From Actibacterium sp. MT2.3-13A (lineage in GTDB: Bacteria; Pseudomonadota; Alphaproteobacteria; Rhodobacterales; Rhodobacteraceae): a stretch of 64,000 nt of DNA. The stretch is taken from assembly GCF_018139985.1 (NCBI RefSeq), contig NZ_JAGSOU010000001.1, positions 248,001 to 312,000 of the forward strand. Reading direction: 5' to 3'. The position numbers and the translations under genes were made by a program. The notes below the pieces were generated by a model. That model saw only the letters and a list, made by a program, of their open reading frames with translations. It ran no database searches and was not told the DNA's origin. Each line of letters begins with the position of its first letter. Within the stretch, counting starts at the first letter, position 1. Positions 10,191 to 18,606 of the stretch are shown here, one piece after another.

Positions 10191-10680
10191 GCGGGAAATC
10201 CTTGACTGTTGCGGCCAAACGCGCGGCCCAGCCCGCGTCGCCCGACAGCGCCACCCGATGCGTGCCGTCGGGCAGGGCGGCAAAGTCGAGCCGCAGCGCC
10301 GCAGGCGGCGCCAACTCGCCCAGCCGGTCGGGCCATTCGACCAGGCACAGCGCGGTCTCGAAGGCGTCGATCAGGCCCAGCTCGATCACCTCGTCGGGGT
10401 GGCTCAGGCGGTAGAGATCGGCATGCCAGATCTCCAGCGGCCCGGCCTCGTAGCTTTGCACCAGGGTGAAGGTGGGCGAGGGGATGTCCTCAACCAGACC
10501 ATGCGCGGCGAGGCGGGCGCGGATCAGGGCGCGGGCGAAATGGGTCTTGCCCGCGCCGATGGGCCCGGACAGCAACAGCACGTCGCCCGGCCCCGCCAGC
10601 GCGCCGACGCGTTCGGCCAGCATGGCGGTGTCCTGTTCCGAGGGCAGGGGGATCGTGGCGGAAAGGGTGGCGCTGCTCAT
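10177..10680 (-). CDS. tsaE: tRNA threonylcarbamoyladenosine biosynthesis ATPase TsaE
   Basis: A 167-residue P-loop ATPase that works with TsaB and TsaD in forming the t6A modification at position 37 of ANN-decoding tRNAs. Walker A GPIGAGKT is at residues 39-46; the family motifs SPTFTLV and HADLYRL follow. The length is normal. It starts the tightly overlapped tsaE-amgK-murU-addB-addA series and begins 42 bp after the PAS-protein gene stop. Its functional partner tsaD is about 10 kb away in this same window. Confidence 0.95.
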   Translation of the reverse strand: MSSATLSATIPLPSEQDTAMLAERVGALAGPGDVLLLSGPIGAGKTHFARALIRARLAAHGLVEDIPSPTFTLVQSYEAGPLEIWHADLYRLSHPDEVIELGLIDAFETALCLVEWPDRLGELAPPAALRLDFAALPDGTHRVALSGDAGWAARLAATVKDFPHANP

Positions 10681-10722
10681 GGCGGCAGTTTTACCGTCCC
10701 CTCCGGCCCCTGCAAGGTGCGA

Positions 10723-12279
10723 TCAGGGGGGCGTGACGGAAAGCGCCGGCACGGCCACCGGCGCGGCGAAGCCGATCAGCGTGGCGCCCCCGGCCAGCGG
10801 CTGCATGCGGCAGATCAGCCCACCGCCGTCGTGCAGGGTGACGGGGTGGCGGCTGGCGGTGCGCGGGCCGAAGCGGCGGACGAAATCGCGCGCCTGCGCC
10901 CAGACCGGCGAGGGCCGGCAGGCGGCCTGCCAATGCTCGCTGGCCTCGGCGATGCCGATCTCGCAGAGCGTGACCGAGGGGTCGATCCCCCAGAGCCGCG
11001 CATAGGCCTCGTTGGAGAGGGTCAGCACGCCGGCGGGCGAAAACACGGCGATCGCCTCGTCCAGCCCGTCGATCACCGCCTGGCCCAGCTCCAGCTCGGA
11101 GCGGAAGCGGCGGGTGAGCGATATTTCGGCGCTGATATCCTCGAACAGGAAGGCCAGCGCGCCGTCGGGATGCGGCCGGCCCGACACGCGGTAGGTCTGG
11201 CCGGTGGGCAGGGTCCAGGTCTCGTGGTAGGTGCCGGTGGCGACCTCCTCTTCCAGCGCGGTCATGCGTTGGCGCCAGTCCTTGTAATCCTTGGGCTCTG
11301 GCATCATCCGCCTGTCGCGCAGCCGGTCGAGAAAGGCCGTCAGCGTCGGGCGCGCGGTCAGGAACTGCGGCTCCAGCGCGCACAGATCGGTGAGCGCCGG
11401 GTTGAACAGCACCAATTCGCGGGCGCGGTTGAAGATGGCCAGGCCGATGGGCAGATCGGCGAAGGTCTTGGTCAGGGTCTGGCGGAAATTGCGCAGCGAG
11501 GTTTCGGCCTGCACGGCGGCATTGGCGGGCTGCGCGAAATAGAGCGGCCCGCCGGGGCGGGGCACGGCGGTGCAGTCATACCATTGCGCGGGCTTGCCCG
11601 GCGTTTCGATCACCACCCGGTGCGGCGCCATTTCGTTGACCCCGACGGTCAGCGGGTCGGACTGGAAAAGCTGCGGCAGCGGCCAGGTCAGCTCCGCCCC
11701 CTCGGGCAGGCGCTGCTCGACCTGGGAGAGATAGGCGCGGTTCGCCCAGGTGACGGTCCCGGCGGCATCCTGCGTCCAGGCCAGCGACGGCATATGGGCG
11801 ACGACCCGGCGCAGGATCTCCAGCTCCTCCTGGAGGGCCGACAGGCTGGGCCCGTCGATCGGGCCGCGGCGCGGCGCGTCCGGCCGCAGCAGCGTGATCC
11901 GCGTCACCCCGCGGCTGAAACGCGCGCACAGGCCGGGGCGTCCGTCGCGGTCGTCAAGCTCGGCGAGGCCGGTCTCGGGCAGCCGCGCCATGGCCTGGCT
12001 GAACCCGGGAAAACGCTGCGACAGCAGCGCGGCGAGGCGTGGCCAGTCGAGCATCCCCTCGGGGCCGTTGTCGAGGAAACGGCGCGCCTCGGGCGTGGCA
12101 TCGAGCAGGATCTCGCCGTCGAAGAGGAACACCATGTCGGCGCCCTGCACTGCCCCGCCATCGGCCAGCAGGCCGCGCGAGCGGGGCGCGGGCAGGCGCG
12201 GCACGGCGAAGAGCGTCAGCGCCACGGTCAGCACCGAGGTCAGCCCGAGAACCGCTGCCATCCCCCAGTCGAACGCCAT
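10723..12279 (-). CDS. Membrane-anchored PAS-domain protein, DivL-like
   Basis: A 518-residue protein with one N-terminal membrane segment (about residues 5-27), an acidic linker and at least two PAS-like regions (LPIGLAIFNRARELVLFNPAL; IDGLDEAIAVFSPAGVLTLSNEAYARLWGI). No histidine-kinase ATPase domain follows; the protein ends after the last PAS region. This matches the shortened DivL-type PAS proteins of Rhodobacterales that act in the CckA-ChpT-CtrA pathway rather than as kinases. Support comes from a consensus CtrA box in its leader (12336-12351). The gene lies 81 bp downstream of regB on the same strand. Alternative: a generic PAS sensor in redox signalling. Function is inferred. Confidence 0.65.
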   Translation of the reverse strand: MAFDWGMAAVLGLTSVLTVALTLFAVPRLPAPRSRGLLADGGAVQGADMVFLFDGEILLDATPEARRFLDNGPEGMLDWPRLAALLSQRFPGFSQAMARLPETGLAELDDRDGRPGLCARFSRGVTRITLLRPDAPRRGPIDGPSLSALQEELEILRRVVAHMPSLAWTQDAAGTVTWANRAYLSQVEQRLPEGAELTWPLPQLFQSDPLTVGVNEMAPHRVVIETPGKPAQWYDCTAVPRPGGPLYFAQPANAAVQAETSLRNFRQTLTKTFADLPIGLAIFNRARELVLFNPALTDLCALEPQFLTARPTLTAFLDRLRDRRMMPEPKDYKDWRQRMTALEEEVATGTYHETWTLPTGQTYRVSGRPHPDGALAFLFEDISAEISLTRRFRSELELGQAVIDGLDEAIAVFSPAGVLTLSNEAYARLWGIDPSVTLCEIGIAEASEHWQAACRPSPVWAQARDFVRRFGPRTASRHPVTLHDGGGLICRMQPLAGGATLIGFAAPVAVPALSVTPP

Positions 12280-12335
12280 GAGATCCGCCTTTCTGCCGGA
12301 GCTTTTCGCCGCCGGGCATTAAGGTCTCATAAAGG

Positions 12336-12351
12336 TTAAATCCGGGTTAAC
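12336..12351 (-). promoter_or_regulatory. CtrA-binding box upstream of the PAS/DivL-like gene
   Basis: The sequence TTAAATCCGGGTTAAC is an exact match to the full CtrA consensus TTAA-N7-TTAAC. It lies 57-72 bp upstream of the ATG at 12279, in the 81-bp gap after regB. No other full match was found in the window by eye. Confidence 0.7.
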
Positions 12352-12360
12352 GCGGCCCTC

Positions 12361-13758
12361 TCAGCCAAGGATGGGCTGGTTCTCTCCCAGCGGGCCGGCG
12401 CTGCGGTCGGCGCCGATCAGCGTGCGGGGCCAGATCACCTCGACCACGGCGCCGCAGCGCTCGGGCCGGTTCTCGGGCGCCAGGTAGGGGTCGGAGCCGT
12501 TGGCGAAACTCAACTGCGCGCCGGTGCGTTCCAGCAGGGTCTTGGCGATGAACAGGCCCAGCCCCATCCCGGCATAGCCGGGGCGCTTGCGGATCTCGTC
12601 CTCGGTGCGGCGGTGGCGCATGAAGGGGTCGCCGATCCGGTCCAGCACCTGCTGGGTATAGCCCGCGCCGTCGTCGGAGATGCGGACGCCGATCTGGTCG
12701 TCGCTCCAGAACCCTTCGACCCAGACATTGCCTTCGGCGAAATCCACCGCGTTCTGCACGAGGTTGCGCAGGCCGTGGATGATCTCCGGGCGGCGGCGGA
12801 TCGCGGGCTGTCGGTCCTCGGCGCCGGGCAGGGGGGCGATCTCGAAATGCAGGGCCTTGCCACGGTCCTGGTGCGGCTCGGCGGCCTCCTCCAGCAGCCG
12901 TTGCAGGGGGGCGGTGCGCAGGTGCAGGTCGTCCTTTCCGGCCCGGCCCATGGAATGCAGGATGTCGCGGCAGCGGTCGGCCTGCTCGGCGATCAGCGCC
13001 GCGTCGTCGCGCAACTCGGGGCGGTCGGACAGCTCGTCCCGGAGTTCGGAGCTGACCAGCTTGATTGTGGCCAGCGGCGTGCCCAGTTCATGCGCGGCGG
13101 CGGCGACGACGCCGCCCAGGTCGGTCAGCTTCTGTTCACGCGCGAGGGCCATCTGGGTGGCGAGAAAGGCATCGGACATGGTGTTGATCTCCGAGCTGAT
13201 CCGCAGCGCGTAGGCCGCCAGGAACGCCACGCCGATCACGATCGCCACCCAGAAGCCGAACAGATAGATGTCGGGCATCCGCATGATGTCGCCGAAGGCG
13301 TCGCGCAGCGGCAAGTGGACATAGGCCGACAACGTGATCAGCCCGATTGCCACCACCCCCAGCAGCAATGTCGGGCCAAGCCGCAGCGCGGTCGCCGAGA
13401 TCGTCACCGGCGTCAGCAGCAGCAGCGCGAAGGGGTTGTTCAGTCCGCCGGTCAGCATCAGCAGCAGCGCCAGCTGGGTGACGTCGAACAGCAGCATGAG
13501 CATCGTCTCGATCTCGGTCAGCCGCTTGTTCTTGGGATAGATCGCGATCGCAAGCAGGTTGGCGATGATGGCCGCACCGACCACCAGATAGCACAGCCCG
13601 GTGTTGATCTGCAGGCCGAACACACGCTGCGCGACCTCCAGCGCGACCAGTTGGCCTGCGATCGCCACCCAGCGCAGCCAGGTCAGCGTGCGCAGCGGCA
13701 CCCACTGGCTGCGGTCGAACGGGGCCGGAAGGCCACTCTCCCTTGGCGGCGTGTTCAT
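12361..13758 (-). CDS. regB: Redox sensor histidine kinase RegB/PrrB
   Basis: A 465-residue membrane sensor kinase that phosphorylates RegA when oxygen is low. Six likely membrane segments occupy about residues 25-185. The ubiquinone-binding motif GGLNNPF is at 104-110, the H-box AAAAHELGTPLATIK carries the phosphorylated His near residue 223, and the redox-active Cys of the DRCRDIL motif is near residue 263 (equivalent to Cys265 in Rhodobacter capsulatus). N, G1 and G2 boxes follow (LRNLVQNAVDFAEG, DDGAGY, GMGLGLFIAK). It diverges from senC-regA across a 92-bp gap, the standard arrangement of this locus. Confidence 0.97.
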   Translation of the reverse strand: MNTPPRESGLPAPFDRSQWVPLRTLTWLRWVAIAGQLVALEVAQRVFGLQINTGLCYLVVGAAIIANLLAIAIYPKNKRLTEIETMLMLLFDVTQLALLLMLTGGLNNPFALLLLTPVTISATALRLGPTLLLGVVAIGLITLSAYVHLPLRDAFGDIMRMPDIYLFGFWVAIVIGVAFLAAYALRISSEINTMSDAFLATQMALAREQKLTDLGGVVAAAAHELGTPLATIKLVSSELRDELSDRPELRDDAALIAEQADRCRDILHSMGRAGKDDLHLRTAPLQRLLEEAAEPHQDRGKALHFEIAPLPGAEDRQPAIRRRPEIIHGLRNLVQNAVDFAEGNVWVEGFWSDDQIGVRISDDGAGYTQQVLDRIGDPFMRHRRTEDEIRKRPGYAGMGLGLFIAKTLLERTGAQLSFANGSDPYLAPENRPERCGAVVEVIWPRTLIGADRSAGPLGENQPILG

Positions 13759-13850
13759 CCGGTCCTATCTCCCTGTGGCAACAGTTCCCTTGTATATCCC
13801 GGCCCGACGTCGGATCAATGCGCGCAAACCTTGCCCCGGAGGAACCTTTG

Positions 13851-14471
13851 ATGACCCGTCGTTCTGCCGTATTCGCCGCCCTGGCCATGCTGACCCTTCT
13901 GGGTGCAACGGCCGCGGCCGCCTTCTTCTGGAAGAAAGAGGACAAATACGCCGCGTGCCGCAGCGGCCAGATTGCCGGCGGCGCGGCGCAGATCGGCGGG
14001 CCGTTCACCCTGGTCAACCACCTCGGCGAAACGGTGACCGACAAGGATGTGATCACCAAGCCCACGCTGCTCTATTTCGGCTATTCCTTCTGCCCCGACG
14101 TCTGCCCGCTGGACAACGACCGCAACGCGCAGGCGGTGACGATCCTCGAGGAGCGCGGCCATGACGTGACGCCGGTCTTCATCTCCATCGATCCCAAGCG
14201 CGACACGCCCGAGGTGATGAAGGAATTCGTGGAATACATGCATCCCAAGATGATCGGCCTGACCGGCACGCCCGAGCAGGTCAAGGCCGCCTCGCAGGCC
14301 TACCGCACCTATTTCAACGTGCGCGACCCGGAGGAGGAGTTCTACCTGATCGACCACTCCACCTTCACCTACCTGGTTTTCCCCGGGGAGGGCTTCGTCG
14401 ATTTCTTCAAGCGCGAGGAGACGCCGGAGCAGATGGCCGACCGGGTGGCCTGCTTCATCGATTCCCAATGA
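13851..14471 (+). CDS. senC: SenC/PrrC, Sco1-family copper protein
   Basis: A 206-residue Sco1/SenC-family protein anchored by one N-terminal membrane segment (residues 6-23) with a periplasmic thioredoxin-fold domain. The copper-binding CxxxC is in FCPDVCP, and the third ligand His is expected in DHSTFTYLVFP. Sco proteins deliver copper to the CuA centre of cytochrome oxidase, and in this family they also influence RegB signalling. The ATG at 13851 has a GGAGG site nine bases upstream; the longer frame reads back over the regB start. It precedes regA by 79 bp, with a separate regA promoter between. Confidence 0.95.
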   Translation: MTRRSAVFAALAMLTLLGATAAAAFFWKKEDKYAACRSGQIAGGAAQIGGPFTLVNHLGETVTDKDVITKPTLLYFGYSFCPDVCPLDNDRNAQAVTILEERGHDVTPVFISIDPKRDTPEVMKEFVEYMHPKMIGLTGTPEQVKAASQAYRTYFNVRDPEEEFYLIDHSTFTYLVFPGEGFVDFFKREETPEQMADRVACFIDSQ

Positions 14472-14477
14472 GTTAAA

Positions 14478-14506
14478 TTGACCCATGCGCCATTAGGCCC
14501 TAGATA
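14478..14506 (+). promoter_or_regulatory. Sigma-70-type promoter for regA
   Basis: TTGACC (14478-14483) and TAGATA (14501-14506) are separated by exactly 17 bp, 45 bp before the regA ATG. This suggests regA has its own promoter besides readthrough from senC. Confidence 0.6.
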
Positions 14507-14509
14507 GGC

Positions 14510-14524
14510 TTGGAACAATTCCAA
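14510..14524. promoter_or_regulatory. Perfect palindrome at the predicted regA transcription start
   Basis: TTGGAA-CAA-TTCCAA is a perfect 6-bp inverted repeat starting four bases after the predicted -10. Its position at +1 fits an operator, or a stem at the extreme 5' end of the regA transcript. Confidence 0.45.
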
Positions 14525-14550
14525 CGAAGAAACGCGTCTGGAGGCGGAAG

Positions 14551-15105
14551 ATGGCAGAGGAACAGCTGCAAGACCTCGGGGAGGACAAATCCCTGCTGAT
14601 CGTCGATGATGACGAGCCTTTCCTGCGCCGCCTCGCGCGCGCGATGGAAAAGCGCGGCTTCGAGGTCGAGACGGCGGGCTCCGTCGCGGGGGGCAAGGCC
14701 ATCGCCACCGCCCGCCCGCCGGCCTATGCGGTGATCGATCTGCGGCTGGAGGACGGCAACGGCCTCGACGTGGTGGAGCTGCTGCGCGAGAAGCGCCCGG
14801 ATGCCCGGATCGTGGTGCTGACCGGCTATGGCGCGATCGCCACCGCGGTCGCCGCGGTCAAGATTGGCGCCACCGACTACCTGTCCAAGCCCGCCGACGC
14901 CAATGACATCACCAACGCGCTGCTGGCCAAGGAAACCGAGCTGCCGCCGCCGCCCGAGAACCCCATGTCGGCCGACCGCGTGCGCTGGGAGCATATCCAG
15001 CGCGTCTACGAGCTGTGCGACCGCAACGTCAGCGAGACCGCGCGGCGGCTGAACATGCACCGCCGGACGCTGCAGCGTATCCTGGCCAAGCGCAGCCCGC
15101 GCTGA
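14551..15105 (+). CDS. regA: Redox response regulator RegA/PrrA
   Basis: A 184-residue two-domain response regulator. The receiver has the acidic pocket DDDE at 19-22, phosphoacceptor Asp63 (AVIDLRL), and the conserved Lys in YLSKPAD. A proline hinge (PPPPEN) leads to a Fis-type helix-turn-helix near the C terminus (VSETARRLNMHRRTLQRIL). It regulates respiration, carbon and nitrogen fixation and related energy genes in response to RegB. The usual alphaproteobacterial length is 184. The ATG at 14551 follows a GGAGG site. The next gene is not hvrA, as in Rhodobacter, but a glycosyltransferase 15 bp downstream. Confidence 0.98.
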   Translation: MAEEQLQDLGEDKSLLIVDDDEPFLRRLARAMEKRGFEVETAGSVAGGKAIATARPPAYAVIDLRLEDGNGLDVVELLREKRPDARIVVLTGYGAIATAVAAVKIGATDYLSKPADANDITNALLAKETELPPPPENPMSADRVRWEHIQRVYELCDRNVSETARRLNMHRRTLQRILAKRSPR

Positions 15106-15120
15106 GGCGAGGCGGCGCGG

Positions 15121-16257
15121 ATGCCCGGCCCGGCTGATCTGCGCCCCGATCCCGCCGGCGGATGGTCCTCCGAGATCGTGACGCTGAAGGGTGCGCAGGT
15201 CGTCCCGCCCAACGTGTCGCAGATGGTGCAGCCCGCCGGCGTCCTGGACGCCGATGCACGCTATGTCGGCCACGGCGCGCTGTGGCGCGGCCACCGGCCG
15301 ATCACCACCGAGCCCGCGCCCGCCGACCCCCTCGAAGATCTGCCCGGCCGCTGGATCTGGGGCGGCGTGCTGTGGGCGCATTTCGGGCATTTCCTGGCCG
15401 AAAGCACCGCGCGTCTCTGGGCGCTGGACCATGCCCAGGGGCCGGTCGACGGCATCCTCTATATCCCCAAGCGCCCGCGGCTGGAGGACGAGGTAAAGGG
15501 GTTCCACAACGCCTTTCTCGGCCTTTTGGGCTGCGATCTGCCGATCCGGGTGGCCCACCGGCCGACCCGCGTCGAAGAGCTGATCGTGCCCGGACAGGGC
15601 TTCGGCCTGGGCGCGATTTCGGCCGGAACAGAGCCTTTCCGCGCCACGTTCCGCCGCCGCTTCGGCGCCGGTGTCGCGCCGGACGGGCCGGAGCGGCTCT
15701 ATATCTCGCGCTCGGCGCTGGGGCTGCGAAAGGGCGGCATCCTGGGCGAGGAGAACCTGGAGGCCAGGCTGGCCGAGCAGGGCTACGAGATCTTCCACCC
15801 GCAGCAGCATGACATGCGCACCCAGATCGCGCGCTACAAGGCGGCGAAACAGGTGGTCGCGGCGGATGGCTCGGCGCTGCATCTCTTCGCCATGGTGGGC
15901 CGGCCCGAGCAGCAGGTGGGTGTGGTGCTGCGCCGCTCGTCGAACGTGGCCGACAACCTGATCACCCATCTGACCCATTTCTGCGGCCGCGCGCCGGTGG
16001 TGATCGACGCGCTGCGCCGCGAATGGGTGCCGGAGGGCAAGCAGCGCTCCTCGCGGCTGTCCTTCGGCGAGCTGGCGCTGCCCAAGGTGGGCCGGATCCT
16101 CGCGCGGCACAGCTTCATCGAAAACCGCGGCCGCTGGCAGCCGCTGACCGATGAGGAGCGCCAGCGCGTGTTCACCGAAAAGGGCCTGACCGGCAAGCGC
16201 GCCTATATCGTCGGCCGCAACCTGCGCGGGGGCGGGGCCAAGGCGTCAGGCGCCTAG
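15121..16257 (+). CDS. Glycosyltransferase family 61-like protein (DUF563)
   Basis: A 378-residue soluble protein. WGGVLWAHFGHFLAESTARLWAL resembles the GT61/DUF563 segment in which a glycan-transfer domain begins with a His-rich NxxHFL-like motif; later RLYISRSALGLRKGG and VVAADGSALHLFAM match the family's donor-binding half. The acceptor is unknown; family members modify polysaccharides or glycoproteins. It starts 15 bp after regA and may be cotranscribed with it. Its last 12 bp overlap the convergent HD-domain gene. The low-GC motif GGCCGGAACAGAGCCTTT occurs at 15621-15638. The start at 15121 is the first ATG; there is no strong ribosome-binding site. Confidence 0.75.
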   Translation: MPGPADLRPDPAGGWSSEIVTLKGAQVVPPNVSQMVQPAGVLDADARYVGHGALWRGHRPITTEPAPADPLEDLPGRWIWGGVLWAHFGHFLAESTARLWALDHAQGPVDGILYIPKRPRLEDEVKGFHNAFLGLLGCDLPIRVAHRPTRVEELIVPGQGFGLGAISAGTEPFRATFRRRFGAGVAPDGPERLYISRSALGLRKGGILGEENLEARLAEQGYEIFHPQQHDMRTQIARYKAAKQVVAADGSALHLFAMVGRPEQQVGVVLRRSSNVADNLITHLTHFCGRAPVVIDALRREWVPEGKQRSSRLSFGELALPKVGRILARHSFIENRGRWQPLTDEERQRVFTEKGLTGKRAYIVGRNLRGGGAKASGA

Positions 16258-16845
16258 GTGCGCGAGCAGGTCCCGGTGGCGCGCCAGATAGGCGCGGCGC
16301 ACCTCCAGCGGCGGGCGCAGGCGGATCTCCAGCCCCGCGATCAGCTCGGGCCTGGGGCGGCCGAAGAAGCGGTTCGCCTCGGCCTCGGTGAAGCCGGCGA
16401 TCTGCACCGCCTCCAGCCAGGCCGAGATGCGGTCGGCGCGCTTGATCTGCTGCTTGACCGATTTCGGCACCTGCGCGGGCAGGCCGAAGCGGATGTGGAT
16501 CGCCGCCGACAGCTTGGCGTCCAGCGCGCCATAGCCCGGCCCGACCGCGGCCTTCACCGGCGAGATCATGTCGCCGATCACATATTCCGGGGCGTCGTGC
16601 AGCAGTGCGGCGAGGCGCCATTTCACCGGCGGATCCTTCACCAACCTGCCGTAGATCTCCTCGACCAGCAGCGAATGCTCGGCCACGGAATAGGCGTAGT
16701 CGCCCCGCGTCTGCCCGTTCCAGCGCGCCACGAAGGCCAGGCCGTGCGCGATGTCCTCGACCTCGATATCCACCGGGGTCGGGTCCAGCAGGTCCAGCCG
16801 CCGGCCCGAAAGCATGCGTTGCCAGGCGCGGGGTTCCTTGGGCAT
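16246..16845 (-). CDS. HD-domain phosphohydrolase (YfbR-like)
   Basis: A 199-residue HD-superfamily protein. The metal ligands are visible as SVAEHSLLV, the HD pair in AALLHDAPEYVIGD, and the downstream Asp in RADRISAWLEA. The layout resembles the 5'-deoxynucleotidase YfbR and related dNMP phosphohydrolases, but the substrate cannot be fixed from sequence. It is transcribed divergently from ahcY across 171 bp and converges on the glycosyltransferase gene with a 12-bp overlap. The ATG at 16845 gives a normal-length protein. Confidence 0.8.
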   Translation of the reverse strand: MPKEPRAWQRMLSGRRLDLLDPTPVDIEVEDIAHGLAFVARWNGQTRGDYAYSVAEHSLLVEEIYGRLVKDPPVKWRLAALLHDAPEYVIGDMISPVKAAVGPGYGALDAKLSAAIHIRFGLPAQVPKSVKQQIKRADRISAWLEAVQIAGFTEAEANRFFGRPRPELIAGLEIRLRPPLEVRRAYLARHRDLLAHLGA

Positions 16846-16985
16846 CTGGGTCTCCGGGTCAGGGTCGGGATGACGGTTGCCTAGCGCGAACGCCGCGCGC
16901 TGTAAATCCGCGGCCGCCGGGGAACGGCGGGCGCGAAACTTGGCCGCGTCAGTTGCCGCATGGCCGACCCGGTGCTATGTGCCGC

Positions 16986-17004
16986 TGAAACAGGTTATCA
17001 GAAC
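16986..17004 (+). promoter_or_regulatory. Leader motif before ahcY, shared with the DUF2853 gene
   Basis: TGAAACAGGTTATCAGAAC ends 12 bases before the ahcY ATG. A 15/19 match, TGAAACAAGTGATTGGAAC, ends 15 bases before the ATG of the gene at 18748. Function unknown; its position between likely transcription and translation starts suggests a leader or operator element. Confidence 0.35.
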
Positions 17005-17016
17005 GGAGCCGCGCCG

Positions 17017-18411
17017 ATGGCCACGGATTATATCGTCAAGGACATTTCGCTGGCCGAGTTCGGCCGCAAGGAACTCGACATCGCCGAAACCGAGATGCCC
17101 GGCCTGATGGCCCTGCGCGAGGAATACGGCGCGGCCAAGCCGCTGACCGGCGCGCGCATCGCGGGCAGCCTGCACATGACGGTGCAGACCGCGGTGCTGA
17201 TCGAGACGCTGGTGGCGCTGGGCGCCGAGGTGCGCTGGGCCTCGTGCAACATCTTCTCCACCCAGGACCACGCCGCGGCGGCGATCGCCAAGGCGGGCAT
17301 CCCGGTCTTCGCGATCAAGGGTGAAACGCTGGAGGAATACTGGGATTACGCCGACCGCATCTTCCAGTTCGAGGAAGGCGGCGCGAACATGATCCTCGAC
17401 GACGGCGGGGATGCCACGCTCTACATCCTGCTGGGCGCGCGCGTCGAGGAGGGCGAGACCGACCTGATCGAGACCCCCACCTCGGATGAGGAGGTCGCGC
17501 TTTTCGCCCAGATCAAGAAGCGGATGAAGCAAAGCCCCGGCTGGTTCGTGAAGCAGCGCCACATGATCAAGGGCGTGTCGGAGGAGACCACCACCGGCGT
17601 GCATCGTCTGTATAAAATGATGGAAAAGGGCCACCTGCCCTTCCCGGCGATCAACGTCAACGACTCCGTCACCAAGTCGAAATTCGACAACAAGTATGGC
17701 TGCAAGGAATCCCTGGTTGACGGTATCCGCCGCGCCACCGACACGATGATGGCGGGCAAGGTCGCCGTGGTCTGCGGCTATGGCGACGTGGGCAAGGGCT
17801 CGGCCGCGAGCTTGCGCGGCGCGGGCGCGCGGGTGAAGGTGACCGAGGTCGATCCGATCTGCGCGCTGCAGGCCGCGATGGACGGCTTCGAGGTTGTGAC
17901 GCTGGAGGACGTCGTGGCGGACGCCGACATCTTCGTGACCACCACCGGCAACCGCGACGTGATCCGCATCGAGCATATGCGCGAGATGAAGGACATGGCG
18001 ATCGTCGGCAACATCGGCCATTTCGACAACGAGATCCAGGTCGCCGCGCTCAAGAACCACAAATGGACCAACATCAAGGACCAGGTGGACATGATCGAGA
18101 TGCCGAGCGGCGCGCGGATCATCCTGCTGTCCGAAGGCCGTCTGCTGAACCTCGGCAACGCCACCGGCCACCCCAGCTTCGTCATGTCGGCGAGCTTCAC
18201 CAACCAGGTTCTGGCGCAGATCGAGCTGTGGACCCGCGGCGAGGAATACGCCAACGAGGTCTACATCCTGCCCAAGCATCTGGATGAAAAGGTCGCGCGC
18301 CTGCATCTCAAGAAGATCGGCGTGAAGCTGACCCAGCTGACGCCCGAACAGGCCGACTATATCGGCGTCACGCCCGAGGGGCCGTTCAAGCCCGACCACT
18401 ACCGCTACTGA
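17017..18411 (+). CDS. ahcY: Adenosylhomocysteinase
   Basis: A 464-residue NAD-dependent SAH hydrolase that splits S-adenosylhomocysteine into adenosine and homocysteine, keeping methyltransferases free of product inhibition. The Rossmann motif GYGDVGKG is at about residues 254-261. Substrate-site segments include [28 protein letters not shown] and [16 protein letters not shown], and the C terminus ends in the family KPDHYRY. The start is ATG at 17017; upstream in-frame ATGs lack a ribosome-binding site. Close linkage to regA is typical of the order. A Rho-independent terminator follows 22 bp after the stop. Confidence 0.98.
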   Translation: MATDYIVKDISLAEFGRKELDIAETEMPGLMALREEYGAAKPLTGARIAGSLHMTVQTAVLIETLVALGAEVRWASCNIFSTQDHAAAAIAKAGIPVFAIKGETLEEYWDYADRIFQFEEGGANMILDDGGDATLYILLGARVEEGETDLIETPTSDEEVALFAQIKKRMKQSPGWFVKQRHMIKGVSEETTTGVHRLYKMMEKGHLPFPAINVNDSVTKSKFDNKYGCKESLVDGIRRATDTMMAGKVAVVCGYGDVGKGSAASLRGAGARVKVTEVDPICALQAAMDGFEVVTLEDVVADADIFVTTTGNRDVIRIEHMREMKDMAIVGNIGHFDNEIQVAALKNHKWTNIKDQVDMIEMPSGARIILLSEGRLLNLGNATGHPSFVMSASFTNQVLAQIELWTRGEEYANEVYILPKHLDEKVARLHLKKIGVKLTQLTPEQADYIGVTPEGPFKPDHYRY

Positions 18412-18433
18412 TTGGGTCCAGGGTGACACGCAA

Positions 18434-18465
18434 GCGCCGCGCCGGGAGACCGGGGCGGCGTTTTT
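18434..18465 (+). terminator. Rho-independent terminator of ahcY
   Basis: An 11-bp GC-rich stem (18434-18444 with 18450-18460, one mismatch) closed by a short GAGA-type loop is followed directly by five T residues. Confidence 0.85.
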
Positions 18466-18540
18466 CATGGGACCGTCGCCGGATCGCGCGGCACCCAAAA
18501 GGGGATACCCGCAGCCCGTCCGGCCAACGCGCCAATCATG

Positions 18541-18606
18541 TGTTCGGCCCGGCGTTTGCGCCGGGCAGCGCTGCCTCGGGGGGCGGGCGCCGCCCTCGTG
18601 CCGAAA
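18541..18606. repeat. GC-rich palindromic intergenic element, copy 2
   Basis: Shares CCCGGCGTTT, a variable base, CGCCGGGCAGCG and a downstream GCCCTCGTG with the element near 1050-1100. The central part differs but still forms GC-rich stems. Sequence at one edge (GTTCGG next to CCCGGCG) also appears at the right edge of copy 1. Confidence 0.55.

Noticed and set aside
16846-17016. A SAH or SAM/SAH riboswitch upstream of ahcY
   Set aside because: I looked for the conserved cores and could not form a convincing pseudoknot or match. An Rfam covariance search would settle it.
16975-18498. A 507-codon minus-strand open frame opposite ahcY
   Set aside because: ahcY is complete and highly conserved on the plus strand; the antisense frame shows no recognisable family and abnormal composition.
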